Shown piece after piece: positions 8,066-16,488 of a DNA stretch of 64,000 bases. Within the stretch, counting starts at the first letter, position 1. Every line of letters begins with the position of its first letter. The notes under the pieces were generated by a model that saw only the letters and a program-made list of their open reading frames with translations, did not search any database and was not told the DNA's origin. Source of the DNA: Hydrogeniiclostridium mannosilyticum (GTDB taxonomy: Bacteria; Bacillota; Clostridia; Oscillospirales; Acutalibacteraceae); contig NZ_QLYR01000004.1 of the NCBI RefSeq assembly GCF_003268275.1, forward strand, positions 124,001 through 188,000, written 5' to 3'. The position numbers and the translations under genes are program-made.

Positions 8066-9118
8066 TTACTTTCCGGCGGCGAGGTCCTCCTCGCGCAGGC
8101 GCGCCCATTTTTCATAGACGCGGTAGACGTTCTCCGCCTTAGCGCCCGCGCCAAACTCACACTGGGCAATGCAGCCGCCGTCGGCCCACAGCTTACTGTA
8201 GACCTCCTCGACAGCCGCGTCGATGTCCGCCAGCGTTCCCTCCGGCAGCATGTGCTGGCGGTCGATTTCGCCCCAGAAGGTGATCTTGCCGCGGAAGGGC
8301 GCCAGCTTATCCACACCCATACAGAAAATCTGTGAGTTGATGGCATCCAGGCCCATATCGATCAGGCGCGGGAACAGGTCCAGCGTATAGCCGTCGGAAT
8401 GCATAAAGGTCTTCTTGCCGTATTTTTTCGCAATATCGATATAGTCCTGATACATCGGGCGGAAGATCTCATCCCAAAGGCGCGGATTGATCAGCAGGCT
8501 CTTCTGCGAGCCCCAATCGTCGATGAACTGGATGCCGTCCACATCCGTCTGCGCCCATTTTTCCACATGGCGGCAGTAAAAGTCGTGCATCCGCGCAAGG
8601 AACTCCAGCAGCTTCGGCGGCGGGTCCATCAGGTCCATGTACAGCTCCTCCGTGGTGCGGATAAACTGCAGCTGCTCAAACGGGCGCGGGCAGCAGCCCG
8701 CCAGTACAAAGCGGTCCGTGCCTCGGCAGAACGCGTTGACCTCGTTTACATCGAAGGTGAGCAGCTCCTCGGGAATGTGCACCCTGCCGGCGTCGCTCCA
8801 ATCCTCCTGGGTAACAAGCGGCTGCTTGACCTCGCCGATAATGCCCTTCGCCACATTATCGAACATACAGCCCCACTCATCGACGAAGGTCCCCACCTCG
8901 TAGGGGTTCCCCTGCACCGGCGGGTATTTCTCCAGCCGGGCCGGGGCCCCGATGATGTCGGGCGGGAAATCGCGGTCAATCTGCGCGACGGCATCGCCGT
9001 AATGATCCGTGGCCCAGGGCAGCGTCCACTGCTGCCGCGGCACACGGCCGCTGGTGTTGCGAAACTCCAGGGTCGCCCTGACCAGCTCTCTGGGTGTTAA
9101 TTCTGTTTTTCCTTCCAT
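8066..9118 (-). CDS. UroD-family (MtaA/CmuA-like) methyltransferase embedded in the Rnf-like operon
   Basis: 350 residues with the uroporphyrinogen decarboxylase TIM-barrel fold. Late motifs are KTFMHSDGYTLDLFPRLIDM (His240, Asp242 in the place of the H-x-C metal-ligand pair of methyltransferases), DAINSQ and the C-terminal GGCIAQCEFG (Cys316, Cys320). True HemE is unlikely because N-terminal UroD substrate motifs are missing; corrinoid- or thiol-dependent methyl transfer is the family's other common role, but the substrate is unknown. ATG 9118 has GGAGGAG upstream and lies 22 bases inside the rnfD end, so it is translationally coupled and a true operon member, at the place normally held by rnfG. 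Confidence 0.82.
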   Translation of the reverse strand: MEGKTELTPRELVRATLEFRNTSGRVPRQQWTLPWATDHYGDAVAQIDRDFPPDIIGAPARLEKYPPVQGNPYEVGTFVDEWGCMFDNVAKGIIGEVKQPLVTQEDWSDAGRVHIPEELLTFDVNEVNAFCRGTDRFVLAGCCPRPFEQLQFIRTTEELYMDLMDPPPKLLEFLARMHDFYCRHVEKWAQTDVDGIQFIDDWGSQKSLLINPRLWDEIFRPMYQDYIDIAKKYGKKTFMHSDGYTLDLFPRLIDMGLDAINSQIFCMGVDKLAPFRGKITFWGEIDRQHMLPEGTLADIDAAVEEVYSKLWADGGCIAQCEFGAGAKAENVYRVYEKWARLREEDLAAGK

Positions 9119-10116
9119 CCTTTTAACTCCTCCAACTTTTTTTGCCGTTTGTACAGCGAACCTATCCGCCTCCCGCCGGAGCACACCAGCCGGTCCAGAC
9201 TGGGAACCAGCGCGTTGGCCAGCAGTATGGCGAAGCAGGCGCTCTGTTCATAAGCGCCGAACATACGCATGAGCATGAGCATGAGGCCGGCGCCCGCCCC
9301 ATAGAGCCAGCGTCCGCCCCGGGTACGCGGGGAGGTAACGGGGTCTGCCGCCATAAAGATGCCGCAATATAATAAAGAGCCGGTCAGCAGCTCATAGCTC
9401 ACCGAGGTCAGCGGGCTGCACGCAATGCGCGGAAACAGCGCCGCATAAAGGGCCGATGCCAGCAGCATGGAGACGGGCGTCTCCCAGTTGATGATGCGGC
9501 GGGAGCAGAGAAAAACCGCCCCGGCAACCAGCACCAGCGCCGCCGTAGTCCCCATCGGACCGGGAGCATGGCCCCACAGCAGCTCAAGCGGCGGCTGCGG
9601 CGGCTTCAGGCCTGCCGCCATCATTGCCGAGGGCGCCTGCAGGACCGCGCCGTGCACGTCCTCAAACAGCGGATAACCGCCCGGCGGCGGCGCGATATAT
9701 TGAAAAACCTTGTCGGGGCTGCAAACGGTAACAAACGCAACGCCCGCGGCAGCAGGGTTGAAGAGCGTCCGCCCCAGGCCGCCAAAGGGCGCCTTTGCCG
9801 CCAGGATGGCAAACAGCCCCGCCGTCACCGGCAGCCAATACGGCGCCGAGGGAGGAAGCAGCAGGCAGACGGTAACCGCCGTCACACAGCCGCTGGCCTC
9901 CTGGGGGAAAAACCCCCGCCTGCCAATCACATTGCACACGCATTCCGCGGCAAAACAAACCGCGACGGTCGCCAGGCACAGCAGAAGCGGGCGCAGCCCG
10001 TAATAGGCGGCGGACACTACCAGCAGAGCTGCCTGGGCAAGCAGAACATTGCCCATCATGGAGGCCACTGTGGCCTCCTTTCTCAGGTAGGGGATTCTCG
10101 GCCCTACTGTGCTCAT
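9097..10116 (-). CDS. rnfD: RnfD-like membrane subunit (divergent)
   Basis: 339 residues, ten-helix RnfD/NqrB type. Recognisable family blocks are SGCVTAVTVCLLLPPSAPYW (about 75-94), FGGLGRTLFNPAAAGVAF (111-128, with the FNPA signature), and the GTTAALVL...INWETPVSML block (189-220). The covalent-FMN motif (S-G-A-T-P-L in the family) reads QAPSAM at 160-165, so the acceptor Thr is not conserved, although a Ser is nearby. It overlaps rnfC by 4 bases and the following methyltransferase by 22. Confidence 0.85.
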   Translation of the reverse strand: MSTVGPRIPYLRKEATVASMMGNVLLAQAALLVVSAAYYGLRPLLLCLATVAVCFAAECVCNVIGRRGFFPQEASGCVTAVTVCLLLPPSAPYWLPVTAGLFAILAAKAPFGGLGRTLFNPAAAGVAFVTVCSPDKVFQYIAPPPGGYPLFEDVHGAVLQAPSAMMAAGLKPPQPPLELLWGHAPGPMGTTAALVLVAGAVFLCSRRIINWETPVSMLLASALYAALFPRIACSPLTSVSYELLTGSLLYCGIFMAADPVTSPRTRGGRWLYGAGAGLMLMLMRMFGAYEQSACFAILLANALVPSLDRLVCSGGRRIGSLYKRQKKLEELKGWKEKQN

Positions 10117-11366
10117 TCCGCCTCAGCCTCCTTCCGATCCGGCTTTTCCGCGCCAACGGCGGCAGCCGCTTCCTGCACCGCCGCGGAGGGGTCCAGCGCA
10201 GCCGGACAGGCAGCCGAGCAAGCGCCGCAGCCAACACAGCGATCCGCCCTGCACAAACGTGCCAGCGCCTTGCGTGTGTCCTGCGAGGGCTGGCAGACCA
10301 CCCAGGGGCGCACCCCCACCGGGCAAGCCCTTTCACAACGCCCGCAGCCGATGCAGATGGGGTACCCGGGCTTGGACAGCCTGCGAAAAACCGAGATACA
10401 GCGGGTCGTCTGCGTGACGGGCTCGGCGCGGTCCCACAGGCGCCCCCTGACGCAATCCCCCAGGTAAATGCTACCCGAGCCGCTCCAGCCGCAGGCCCGC
10501 AGAATGGACAGCACGTCCGAGCCCACGGGCACTTCCAAAAAGGAGGGGCGCTCAACGGCATCACCGGAAACCTCCACCACCGCCGTCAGCTGGAACATCC
10601 CACGCCGGACGCGGCCCAGCGCGGCCACCGCCTGTACCCCCAGCAGCACACAGGCCCTTTCCTCCCGCTCAAGCTGCCGGCGAAGCAGCATGCACGCCGG
10701 GTAACGCCCGCGGGCGAAGGTCCATTCCAGTTCGAGCTCCGTCTCCGCATACGCTTTTTTCAGTGCGCGGTCCCCGGTAAACATCATGCAGCGGGGAATC
10801 CGCGCCAGCTCCTGCGCCAGGCGAATACCGGCCGCCACATCCTGCGCCATGCCTGCGGCAACCGCATCCCCAGCCCCTTCCCGGACGCTGTCGCCCACGC
10901 AGCACACCACCAGCACATCGGCCTTCTCTTCCAGCTTCTCCGTCAACAGCCGCCCGTCGAGCTCATCCACAATCCCCGCGGCAGCGACCAGCTCCCACGC
11001 GCGGCCCTCATCCCAGCGCAGCTTTTTCCCCGGCTCAGCGCGCGTATGGCCGGAGCAGCCGGACGCCGCGGGCTCTATCACCACGCACAGCGGCGCCCGC
11101 TCACCCGGCAGCCGGCGCAATTCCCGCACGACCCCTGCCAGGGACGCGCGGACGATATTGCCGCCAGGCAGGCGCGCCAGCTCCTGCCCCCGCCTGACGC
11201 TGTCGCCCGGCGATGCCATACATTGAGCCGGGTCCTCAATGCCCGGAAGCGGCAGGGTTACCGTCTCGGGCGCGGAAAAGGGCCGGATTTCCCCCCGGGC
11301 CCTTTTTTTTCCGGGATCCACGGCGATGCCGTCCATGCAGTGGCCCAGCAAGTACAAGCCCCGCAT
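10113..11366 (-). CDS. rnfC: RnfC-like iron-sulfur subunit (divergent)
   Basis: 417 residues. Barrel-sandwich domain at 45-85 (GDSVRRGQELA), a Rossmann-like centre, an SLBB-type segment, and two C-terminal 4Fe-4S motifs: CIGCGRCERACP (338-349) and CVGCGACSAACP (377-388). The glycine-rich FMN/NADH loop (AGIVGLGGAGFPT in RnfC) reads AGIVDELDGRLLT at 130-142 and the ECEPY motif is absent. It is shorter than most RnfC proteins. ATG 11366 has AGGAAGG upstream and follows rpe by 4 bases. Electron wiring seems retained, NADH oxidation probably lost. Confidence 0.85.
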   Translation of the reverse strand: MRGLYLLGHCMDGIAVDPGKKRARGEIRPFSAPETVTLPLPGIEDPAQCMASPGDSVRRGQELARLPGGNIVRASLAGVVRELRRLPGERAPLCVVIEPAASGCSGHTRAEPGKKLRWDEGRAWELVAAAGIVDELDGRLLTEKLEEKADVLVVCCVGDSVREGAGDAVAAGMAQDVAAGIRLAQELARIPRCMMFTGDRALKKAYAETELELEWTFARGRYPACMLLRRQLEREERACVLLGVQAVAALGRVRRGMFQLTAVVEVSGDAVERPSFLEVPVGSDVLSILRACGWSGSGSIYLGDCVRGRLWDRAEPVTQTTRCISVFRRLSKPGYPICIGCGRCERACPVGVRPWVVCQPSQDTRKALARLCRADRCVGCGACSAACPAALDPSAAVQEAAAAVGAEKPDRKEAEAE

Positions 11367-11370
11367 AAAC

Positions 11371-12057
11371 TCAGCCTTCCTTCCTCCGAGGAGCCCGTCC
11401 CTCATATTGGGCGGCAACCGTCTTGAGCGCCCGGATTGCCTCGCCGGCATCCGCGGCCTTGAATACGCCCGTTCCCGCCACGCAGATATCTACGCCTGCT
11501 GCTGCGGCCTGGGCAATGGTTTCCTCATTGACGCCGCCGTCAATTTCAATCAGCACGGATTTATTCTCCGCCAGCAGCCTGCCGCGCAGCAGGCGGACCT
11601 TGTCCATCATGTCCGCCATAAAGCTCTGGCCGCCAAAGCCGGGCTCCACCGTCATAATCAGCACCATATCGACTAAATCGAGATAGGGGTACACGCGCTC
11701 CACCGGCGTCGCGGGTTTGACAGCCAAGGCCGGATGCACGCCGCAGGCCCGAATCAGCTCCGCCGTATGGGCAGGGTCCCCAGTAGCCTCCAGGTGAAAG
11801 GAAATCCAATCAGCGCCCGCCTCGGCAAAGCGCTGCACATATTTCGCCGGCTCCTGAATCATCAAATGCACATCAAACGGCGTTTCCGCATAAGGCCGCG
11901 CCGCCTTGACCACCGGAAGGCCGAAGGAAAGGTTCGGCACAAACAGGCCGTCCATAATATCCAGGTGGATATAATCGGCCCCTCCCTGTTCCATCCGCCG
12001 GGTTTCCGGCCCAAAATTTGCAAAATCCGACGCCAGCATCGAAGGCGCTATTTTCAT
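11371..12057 (-). CDS. rpe: Ribulose-phosphate 3-epimerase
   Basis: 228 residues. Interconverts ribulose-5-phosphate and xylulose-5-phosphate in the pentose phosphate pathway. Family markers are MKIAPSMLASDFANFG, HLDIMDGLFVPNLSFG with the metal-binding His/Asp, VDMVLIMTVEPGFGGQSFM and EIDGGVNEET (second catalytic Asp). It is the first gene of the operon that continues into the Rnf-like genes, only 4 bases before rnfC; this pairing is unusual. Confidence 0.97.
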   Translation of the reverse strand: MKIAPSMLASDFANFGPETRRMEQGGADYIHLDIMDGLFVPNLSFGLPVVKAARPYAETPFDVHLMIQEPAKYVQRFAEAGADWISFHLEATGDPAHTAELIRACGVHPALAVKPATPVERVYPYLDLVDMVLIMTVEPGFGGQSFMADMMDKVRLLRGRLLAENKSVLIEIDGGVNEETIAQAAAAGVDICVAGTGVFKAADAGEAIRALKTVAAQYEGRAPRRKEG

Positions 12058-12131
12058 GGTTTTATCCCCCTTGCTTTATCCGCTCCCGCGGCTTGCCCCC
12101 ACCCGCAGCGAGGGCCACGGGCAATGGTTTT

Positions 12132-12160
12132 ATTATAACAGCTTCCCCCCGCGTTTTCAA
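12132..12160 (-). promoter_or_regulatory. Promoter of the rpe-rnf operon
   Basis: On the minus strand TTGAAA (12155-12160), 17-base spacer, TATAAT (12132-12137), a near-consensus vegetative promoter about 75 bases before the rpe start. Confidence 0.75.
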
Positions 12161-12312
12161 TTGCAAAAACGCCCGCGCCGCCGCCCTTTCTCCAAAGAGC
12201 CGCGGTGCGGGCTATCTATAATAAAGCGGTTCCGGCAATATTGCCCCGCATTCCATTCTATGCGCCGGCGCCGGTTTGGTCCCGAAAAATCATCCGCACG
12301 CCGCCCCGGCAT

Positions 12313-12338
12313 AAAAAAAGGCCGGCGTTTCCCGCCGG
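12313..12338 (-). terminator. Terminator after the AEC transporter gene
   Basis: CCGGCG (12322-12327) pairs with CGCCGG (12333-12338); on the minus strand it is followed by a run of seven T (12313-12319). The transporter gene ends at 12376. The remainder of 12058-12375 holds only the rpe promoter. Confidence 0.8.
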
Positions 12339-12375
12339 TCTCTTCGACGCCGTGCCAAGCCGGGCCCGGCGGCCC

Positions 12376-13293
12376 CTACAGCCACTGCCCCAGCACCGCA
12401 AACGCCGGCATTGTCAGCACAGAGAGCAACGTGCTCATTGCCACCGACTTCCCGGCCGTCTCCGTGTCCCCCTGGAACATCGCCGCGAACAAAACAGCGT
12501 TGGCGCCGCAGGGGGCCGCCGCCAGAACCAGCACCGTGGTTGCCGCCATGCTCTCGGGCCGGATGAGCCAAAGCAGCAGAAACAGCAAGGCCGGAACCGC
12601 CAGCAGGCGCCAAAAGCAAACCTTATAGACGTCCAGGTCGGCAATTAGATCCCGCCAACGCACCTTGGCAATGTAGCCGCCGATGACCAGCATAGCCAGG
12701 GGCGTATTGACCGCGGCCAGCGCGCTCACCGGCATCTCCAGCACCACGGGGAGGCGGACGCCCAGCATGAACAGCGGCAGCCCCGCCGCCAGCCCTATCA
12801 GCCCGGGGTTCAGCAGCGCCTTTTTCAGGTTCATGCTTCGTGCCCCCAGCATTCCCACGCCGTGGGTCCAGACCAAGATATTATATGCCACCACAAACAC
12901 CGATGCATACGCTGCGCCGGTGTCGCCCAAAATCGCCTGCGCCAGCGGAAGCCCCATAAACCCGCAGTTGGAATAGATGGTGCAAAAACGCATCATGCGC
13001 TTTTTCTTTTCCTCCGCCCGGCGAAATAAAAGCGGGCACAGCACAATCGCCAGGCCCATGGAGACAAAAGAAAGGCCGCCTGCCAAAAGCAGCTGGCCCA
13101 GGTCCACAATCCCCATCGTATTTTGCAGCGAATTTACAATCAGGCACGGCGTTACCACATAAAACAGGATATTGGTAAGCTGCAGCGTCCCCTCTTCCTT
13201 CAGCGCGCCCGCCCTGGCACAGCCGTACCCCACGGCGATCATGATAAAAAGAACGATTACCTTTTCCGCCACAACGGCGGCCGATTCCATCAT
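12376..13293 (-). CDS. AEC-family (auxin efflux carrier-like) transporter
   Basis: 305 residues, ten predicted helices in two bundles, with the family's central Asn/Pro-rich sections (YSNCGFMGLPLAQAIL and LLNPGLIGLAAGLPLF) and the C-terminal LVLAAAPCGANAVLFA. Bacterial members export or import small carboxylates such as malate or citrate-type acids; the substrate here is unknown. Two ATGs are adjacent (13293 and 13290). It overlaps the upstream small membrane protein gene and shares its promoter. Confidence 0.88.
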   Translation of the reverse strand: MMESAAVVAEKVIVLFIMIAVGYGCARAGALKEEGTLQLTNILFYVVTPCLIVNSLQNTMGIVDLGQLLLAGGLSFVSMGLAIVLCPLLFRRAEEKKKRMMRFCTIYSNCGFMGLPLAQAILGDTGAAYASVFVVAYNILVWTHGVGMLGARSMNLKKALLNPGLIGLAAGLPLFMLGVRLPVVLEMPVSALAAVNTPLAMLVIGGYIAKVRWRDLIADLDVYKVCFWRLLAVPALLFLLLWLIRPESMAATTVLVLAAAPCGANAVLFAAMFQGDTETAGKSVAMSTLLSVLTMPAFAVLGQWL

Positions 13294-13667
13294 TCTTCGC
13301 GGCCGTCCTTTTCATCTCCGGCGGCAGGCGGTTCCGCGTCCCCGCGCGCAGGAGGAAGGGAACCCGCGCCCCAATCCTCCAGGCTGTCCTCCGGCAGCTC
13401 CTGCTGCCGGCCTTTCGCCTTGTTTCGCTTCATCTCCCGGTAATAGGCCACACAGGCCGCCGCCAATGCGCACAGCGCCAGCGCGCGCAGCACCCAGGGC
13501 CAAACCCCGGCGAACAGGTCGACCGGGAGCAGGATGTCCGCTATCCACCAACCGGCCAGAATCAGAAAAAACGCGCCCAACAGGTAAAAAACCTTGTTCT
13601 CCCGCCCGAAGCGGAAGATCAGCAGAAGGCCAACCACCAGCCATAAGCCCGCAAATACATAATCCAT
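13290..13667 (-). CDS. Small membrane protein, unknown
   Basis: 125 residues with three hydrophobic segments (about 3-18, 27-45, 55-78) and a charged, Pro/Glu-rich cytosolic tail. I recognise no family beyond general clostridial hypothetical membrane proteins. The stop overlaps the AEC transporter start by 4 bases, so the two are co-translated and probably functionally linked. Confidence 0.7.
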   Translation of the reverse strand: MDYVFAGLWLVVGLLLIFRFGRENKVFYLLGAFFLILAGWWIADILLPVDLFAGVWPWVLRALALCALAAACVAYYREMKRNKAKGRQQELPEDSLEDWGAGSLPPARGDAEPPAAGDEKDGREE

Positions 13668-13750
13668 TTTAACGCCACCATATCTCTGCTAAATTTCACT
13701 GCGCACGGTCCGCCCGCTTGCAATGCTATTGTGCCCGGGAATATGAGTGT

Positions 13751-13780
13751 AGTATACGTCAAGCGGCCTGTGGCTGTCAA
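13751..13780 (-). promoter_or_regulatory. Promoter for the small membrane protein-AEC transporter pair
   Basis: Minus strand TTGACA (13775-13780), 18-base spacer, TATACT (13751-13756). Confidence 0.7.
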
Positions 13781-13794
13781 GCAAACGCCGGTTT

Positions 13795-14124
13795 TTAAGC
13801 ACAGAACTTACGGGGGCAGCCCTCTTTCAGGCGTGCAGGCGCCTTTGCGGTGTGCCGCCCTGTAGCCTCCGCCCGGCGGCGGGCCTGAAACGCCGCGCGC
13901 ACACGCTCCCTGTGCAGCACGACAAGCCCACAGCCCAGCACAACTGCGGCCAGCGCTGCCTGAAGCAGCAGGTAGGCCGGCGATCCGCCGCCGCCCAGCA
14001 GAATAACGGCGGCCTGGAATGCCGGCAAAGCGCACAGGGCCCTGCCCTCCACCTTTCTGGGGCGGTAGTATACCGCCAGCGCCGCAACGCCTGCTAAAAT
14101 TGCCACACACAACAGGATATTCAT
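13795..14124 (-). CDS. Small membrane-anchored protein, unknown
   Basis: 109 residues: an N-terminal helix (ILLCVAILAGVAALAVYY), a second longer hydrophobic region (about 35-68, Gly/Leu/Ala-rich) and a basic Arg/Lys C-terminus. No known domain. It has its own promoter region containing a cluster of GTTC repeats (see 14261-14359). Confidence 0.6.
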   Translation of the reverse strand: MNILLCVAILAGVAALAVYYRPRKVEGRALCALPAFQAAVILLGGGGSPAYLLLQAALAAVVLGCGLVVLHRERVRAAFQARRRAEATGRHTAKAPARLKEGCPRKFCA

Positions 14125-14330
14125 AAAATTTCCCCCAATCGATTAATCCGCCAAAAACAGCCGGCCGCTGTCCGTTTCGTTCCGGCTGTGTCTGTGCCGG
14201 CGTTCCGTCCCCGGTTTGTCCTTTTACCCTTGCCGTATACCGCCGGATGCCGGAGCGCCTGTTCAAACAAAGATTCAAACAACCCGTTCTCTTGTTCTGA
14301 AAATATCGTTCATTTGTTCTTTGCGCATTT

Positions 14331-14359
14331 ATAATAACACATATGTTCTGCTTTGGCAA
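14331..14359 (-). promoter_or_regulatory. Promoter with GTTC/GAAC operator-like repeats
   Basis: Minus strand TTGCCA (14354-14359), 17-base spacer, TATTAT (14331-14336). The spacer contains AGAACATATGTGTT, a near-palindrome close to Gram-positive LexA-type boxes. Five further GTTC words follow at 14261, 14286, 14294, 14308 and 14316. Confidence 0.5.
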
Positions 14360-14460
14360 GCCCTATTTTCAATAATTTTCCTCCTTTTTAACAAACGGGC
14401 CTCTCGCAGGCGCGCTTGACGGTGAACACTTAGCCGGCAGCGGCGGGCGACGGGGCCGCA

Positions 14461-14498
14461 AAAAGGGCGCCGAAGCCTGTTCGCTTCAGCGCCCTTTT
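14461..14498 (-). terminator. Terminator after the G5/3D protein gene
   Basis: AAAAGGGCGC (14461-14470) pairs with GCGCCCTTTT (14489-14498) and GAAGC with GCTTC, one mismatch; a T run follows on the minus strand. The rest of 14360-14634 shows no gene. Confidence 0.85.
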
Positions 14499-14634
14499 CA
14501 GGTTTCCCCGCCCGTTCCGCACAGGGAAAATATTTTCTTTCATAAGCCCTACAGCATCGGGAATGTCAGCTTACCCGCCTACCGGAACGGTTGAACCTGC
14601 CGCGCCCGCTTTATTGCGCCGCTTCGATGCGCGC

Positions 14635-15885
14635 TTACCCCAGAATATAAATATTCATATTGCGAACGCCGATTTGCGCGCATTCGCTCAGGGTATCATA
14701 ATACAGGTCGCATACAATCGTGCCCCGCATACAGGCCCCGCCGGTGTCGGCAGCTACGGCGTAGCCGTAGACGATGCGCCCGTCCGGGGAACAGATATAG
14801 AGCTTCGTGCCATAGGGGATGACGTTGGGGTTGACGGCGACGCGGCCGAAAGCAGCCGGGACGCCTGTTGAGCAATAGCCGCCGCCCGTATAGGCGGAGC
14901 ATTTTCCGGTAATGACCTTGCTATAGGAGACCGGGTTGCCGTTCTGGTCGATCAGCGTACCGTTGCCGCCGACCACCGCCTGGCCCGCCACACGCGGCTT
15001 TGTCCCCACGCGCACAACCTCGGCGGCTGGTTCCTGTGTCACCTCATTGCTGAGCTCCTCTGTGTCCACGCACACGCCGTCCACCCATTTTTCACGGGTA
15101 ACGATGGTACGCACGCCCTCCCGGCCCTCGGTCTCCACCTTTGTGACGCCCTTAGTCAGGTTGGGATCCTCTTTTTTTACGGTCTCATATGCCACTGCCT
15201 CGGTGGTGGTAACCTCCTGGTAGGAAACGCGCTGCACCGTTACCTGCATGCCGTTGACCAGCACGGCATCCGGCGCGGGGGTTGCGATATCCTCTTCGCC
15301 CAGCGTAACCCCGGCGGCTTTCAAGGCATCGGCCACGGTTCCGTCCGGCGCCACCACGGTTTTTTGCGTGCCGTCGAACAGCACCGTGACATCATGGTAG
15401 CGTTTGACGGCAATGGTCTCGTTTCCGGTAAGGATATTGGTCTTTCCGGGCGTAACCGTGTCAAACCTCGTCAGGGAAACGCCCGCATCGCTCAGCGCCC
15501 CGGCGACCGTGTCGCCGTAATGCGCCGTGACCCGCACCTCTTTGCCGTCGGCTGAAACCGTGGTGGAGAGGGCGCTGCGCACCTGGATGGAAACAGCGGC
15601 CCCGTCCTCGCCAAAGGAGACCAGGTCCCCGTCCGAAACCTCATAGCCGTTCTGTGCCAGAATGGCGCGGGCATCGTCCTCGCTTTCGCAGGCCATTGTG
15701 ATCATGCTGGAGCTCGTCTCGCCGTCCACCGTGATGTTTACCTGCCGGGCAGCAGCCATAACGGTAATGACCGGGCTGATGGTAAACACCACCATAGCCA
15801 CTAAAACCGCCAGCGTTTTCTGCCAGCTCCTGCTCATATTGTTTTTCATTGCGTTGCACAATGAAAATTCGTTTGTGTTCTTCAT
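14635..15885 (-). CDS. Cell-wall protein with DUF348, G5 and 3D domains (RpfB/YabE-like)
   Basis: 416 residues. N-terminal membrane anchor/signal (about 18-43), then two or three DUF348 repeats (about 45-200), a G5 domain (about 215-290, EDPNLTKGVTKVETEGREG) and a C-terminal 3D domain (about 335-416) with its three Asp-containing elements, including AVAADTGGACMRG. This architecture is that of the stationary-phase/resuscitation YabE proteins; the 3D domain resembles lytic transglycosylase MltA, so peptidoglycan cleavage is the likely job. ATG 15885 follows AGGTGA. A longer frame to 15924 lacks a ribosome-binding site. Confidence 0.9.
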   Translation of the reverse strand: MKNTNEFSLCNAMKNNMSRSWQKTLAVLVAMVVFTISPVITVMAAARQVNITVDGETSSSMITMACESEDDARAILAQNGYEVSDGDLVSFGEDGAAVSIQVRSALSTTVSADGKEVRVTAHYGDTVAGALSDAGVSLTRFDTVTPGKTNILTGNETIAVKRYHDVTVLFDGTQKTVVAPDGTVADALKAAGVTLGEEDIATPAPDAVLVNGMQVTVQRVSYQEVTTTEAVAYETVKKEDPNLTKGVTKVETEGREGVRTIVTREKWVDGVCVDTEELSNEVTQEPAAEVVRVGTKPRVAGQAVVGGNGTLIDQNGNPVSYSKVITGKCSAYTGGGYCSTGVPAAFGRVAVNPNVIPYGTKLYICSPDGRIVYGYAVAADTGGACMRGTIVCDLYYDTLSECAQIGVRNMNIYILG

Positions 15886-15912
15886 AAATCGCTTCACCTT
15901 TTTCTTAATTGA

Positions 15913-15972
15913 CGCACCAAGCAAAAAACAGGGGCCTCACCTTCGGCCTTCCCGTTCTGCATAACCGGTGCG
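15913..15972 (-). ncRNA. Structured leader upstream of the G5/3D gene (unassigned)
   Basis: On the minus strand CGCACC and GGTGCG (15967-15972 and 15913-15918) close an imperfect nested stem that includes GCA/TGC, AAC/GTT, GGG/CCC and GGCC/GGCC pairings. It lies in the about 110-base leader between the promoter and the start. It contains GGTGAGGC, which recalls metal-sensing leaders, but no complete known riboswitch consensus fits. Confidence 0.35.
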
Positions 15973-16001
15973 CAATGGATTGGGTTTTGCTGACGATGGT
16001 T

Positions 16002-16030
16002 ATTATATTCACTTTTTCTCCAAGCGTCAA
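16002..16030 (-). promoter_or_regulatory. Promoter of the G5/3D gene
   Basis: Minus strand TTGACG (16025-16030), 17-base spacer, TATAAT (16002-16007). Confidence 0.75.
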
Positions 16031-16488
16031 ATTGCCTTTCAGGCCTTATTTGTGCACTTTTTATAAATGCGACATTTTATTATTTCTTTTTAAGAATAAT
16101 AAAACCTGAAAATTCCAATTTACCCCCTTTTTTTAAAGGAGTTCCCCTCTTGTCTTCTGTGCAAAATGCAAGAAAATCAACGGTTACAAACTTGTTACAA
16201 TCATTACAACTCTGTTTACTTCTGAAAACCGCTGTAAAAATATACTATTTCTATTGCCGGCACACCGCGCAAATTCCTGTAAATACCAGGGATAACACCT
16301 AAATCTTAACATTGTTCAGGATTTGTCGAACATTAATATTTATGCATTTATATTATAAAGCTTTTCCAGAAGCTTCCAATATTTTTTGCGGAAAGAGTAT
16401 CATTTTTCTTCCATATATTTCCTTTATGGGTGCTGCCCGGTTCCGTAAAAAACCTTTTTATCCATAAAGCACTCTTTCTTTGAAGGCC
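16031..16488. other. AT-rich spacer without genes
   Basis: About 460 bases, clearly more AT-rich than the neighbourhood. No coding frame, repeat or RNA structure that I can support. Confidence 0.5.

Noticed and set aside
8066-9118. HemE (uroporphyrinogen decarboxylase) of heme synthesis
   Set aside because: No other heme genes are near, the UroD substrate-binding N-terminus is absent, and the HSDG metal-ligand motif suggests a methyltransferase relative.
15913-15972. M-box or cobalamin riboswitch before the G5/3D gene
   Set aside because: GGTGAGGC resembles part of the M-box, but the leader is too short and the other conserved blocks are missing.
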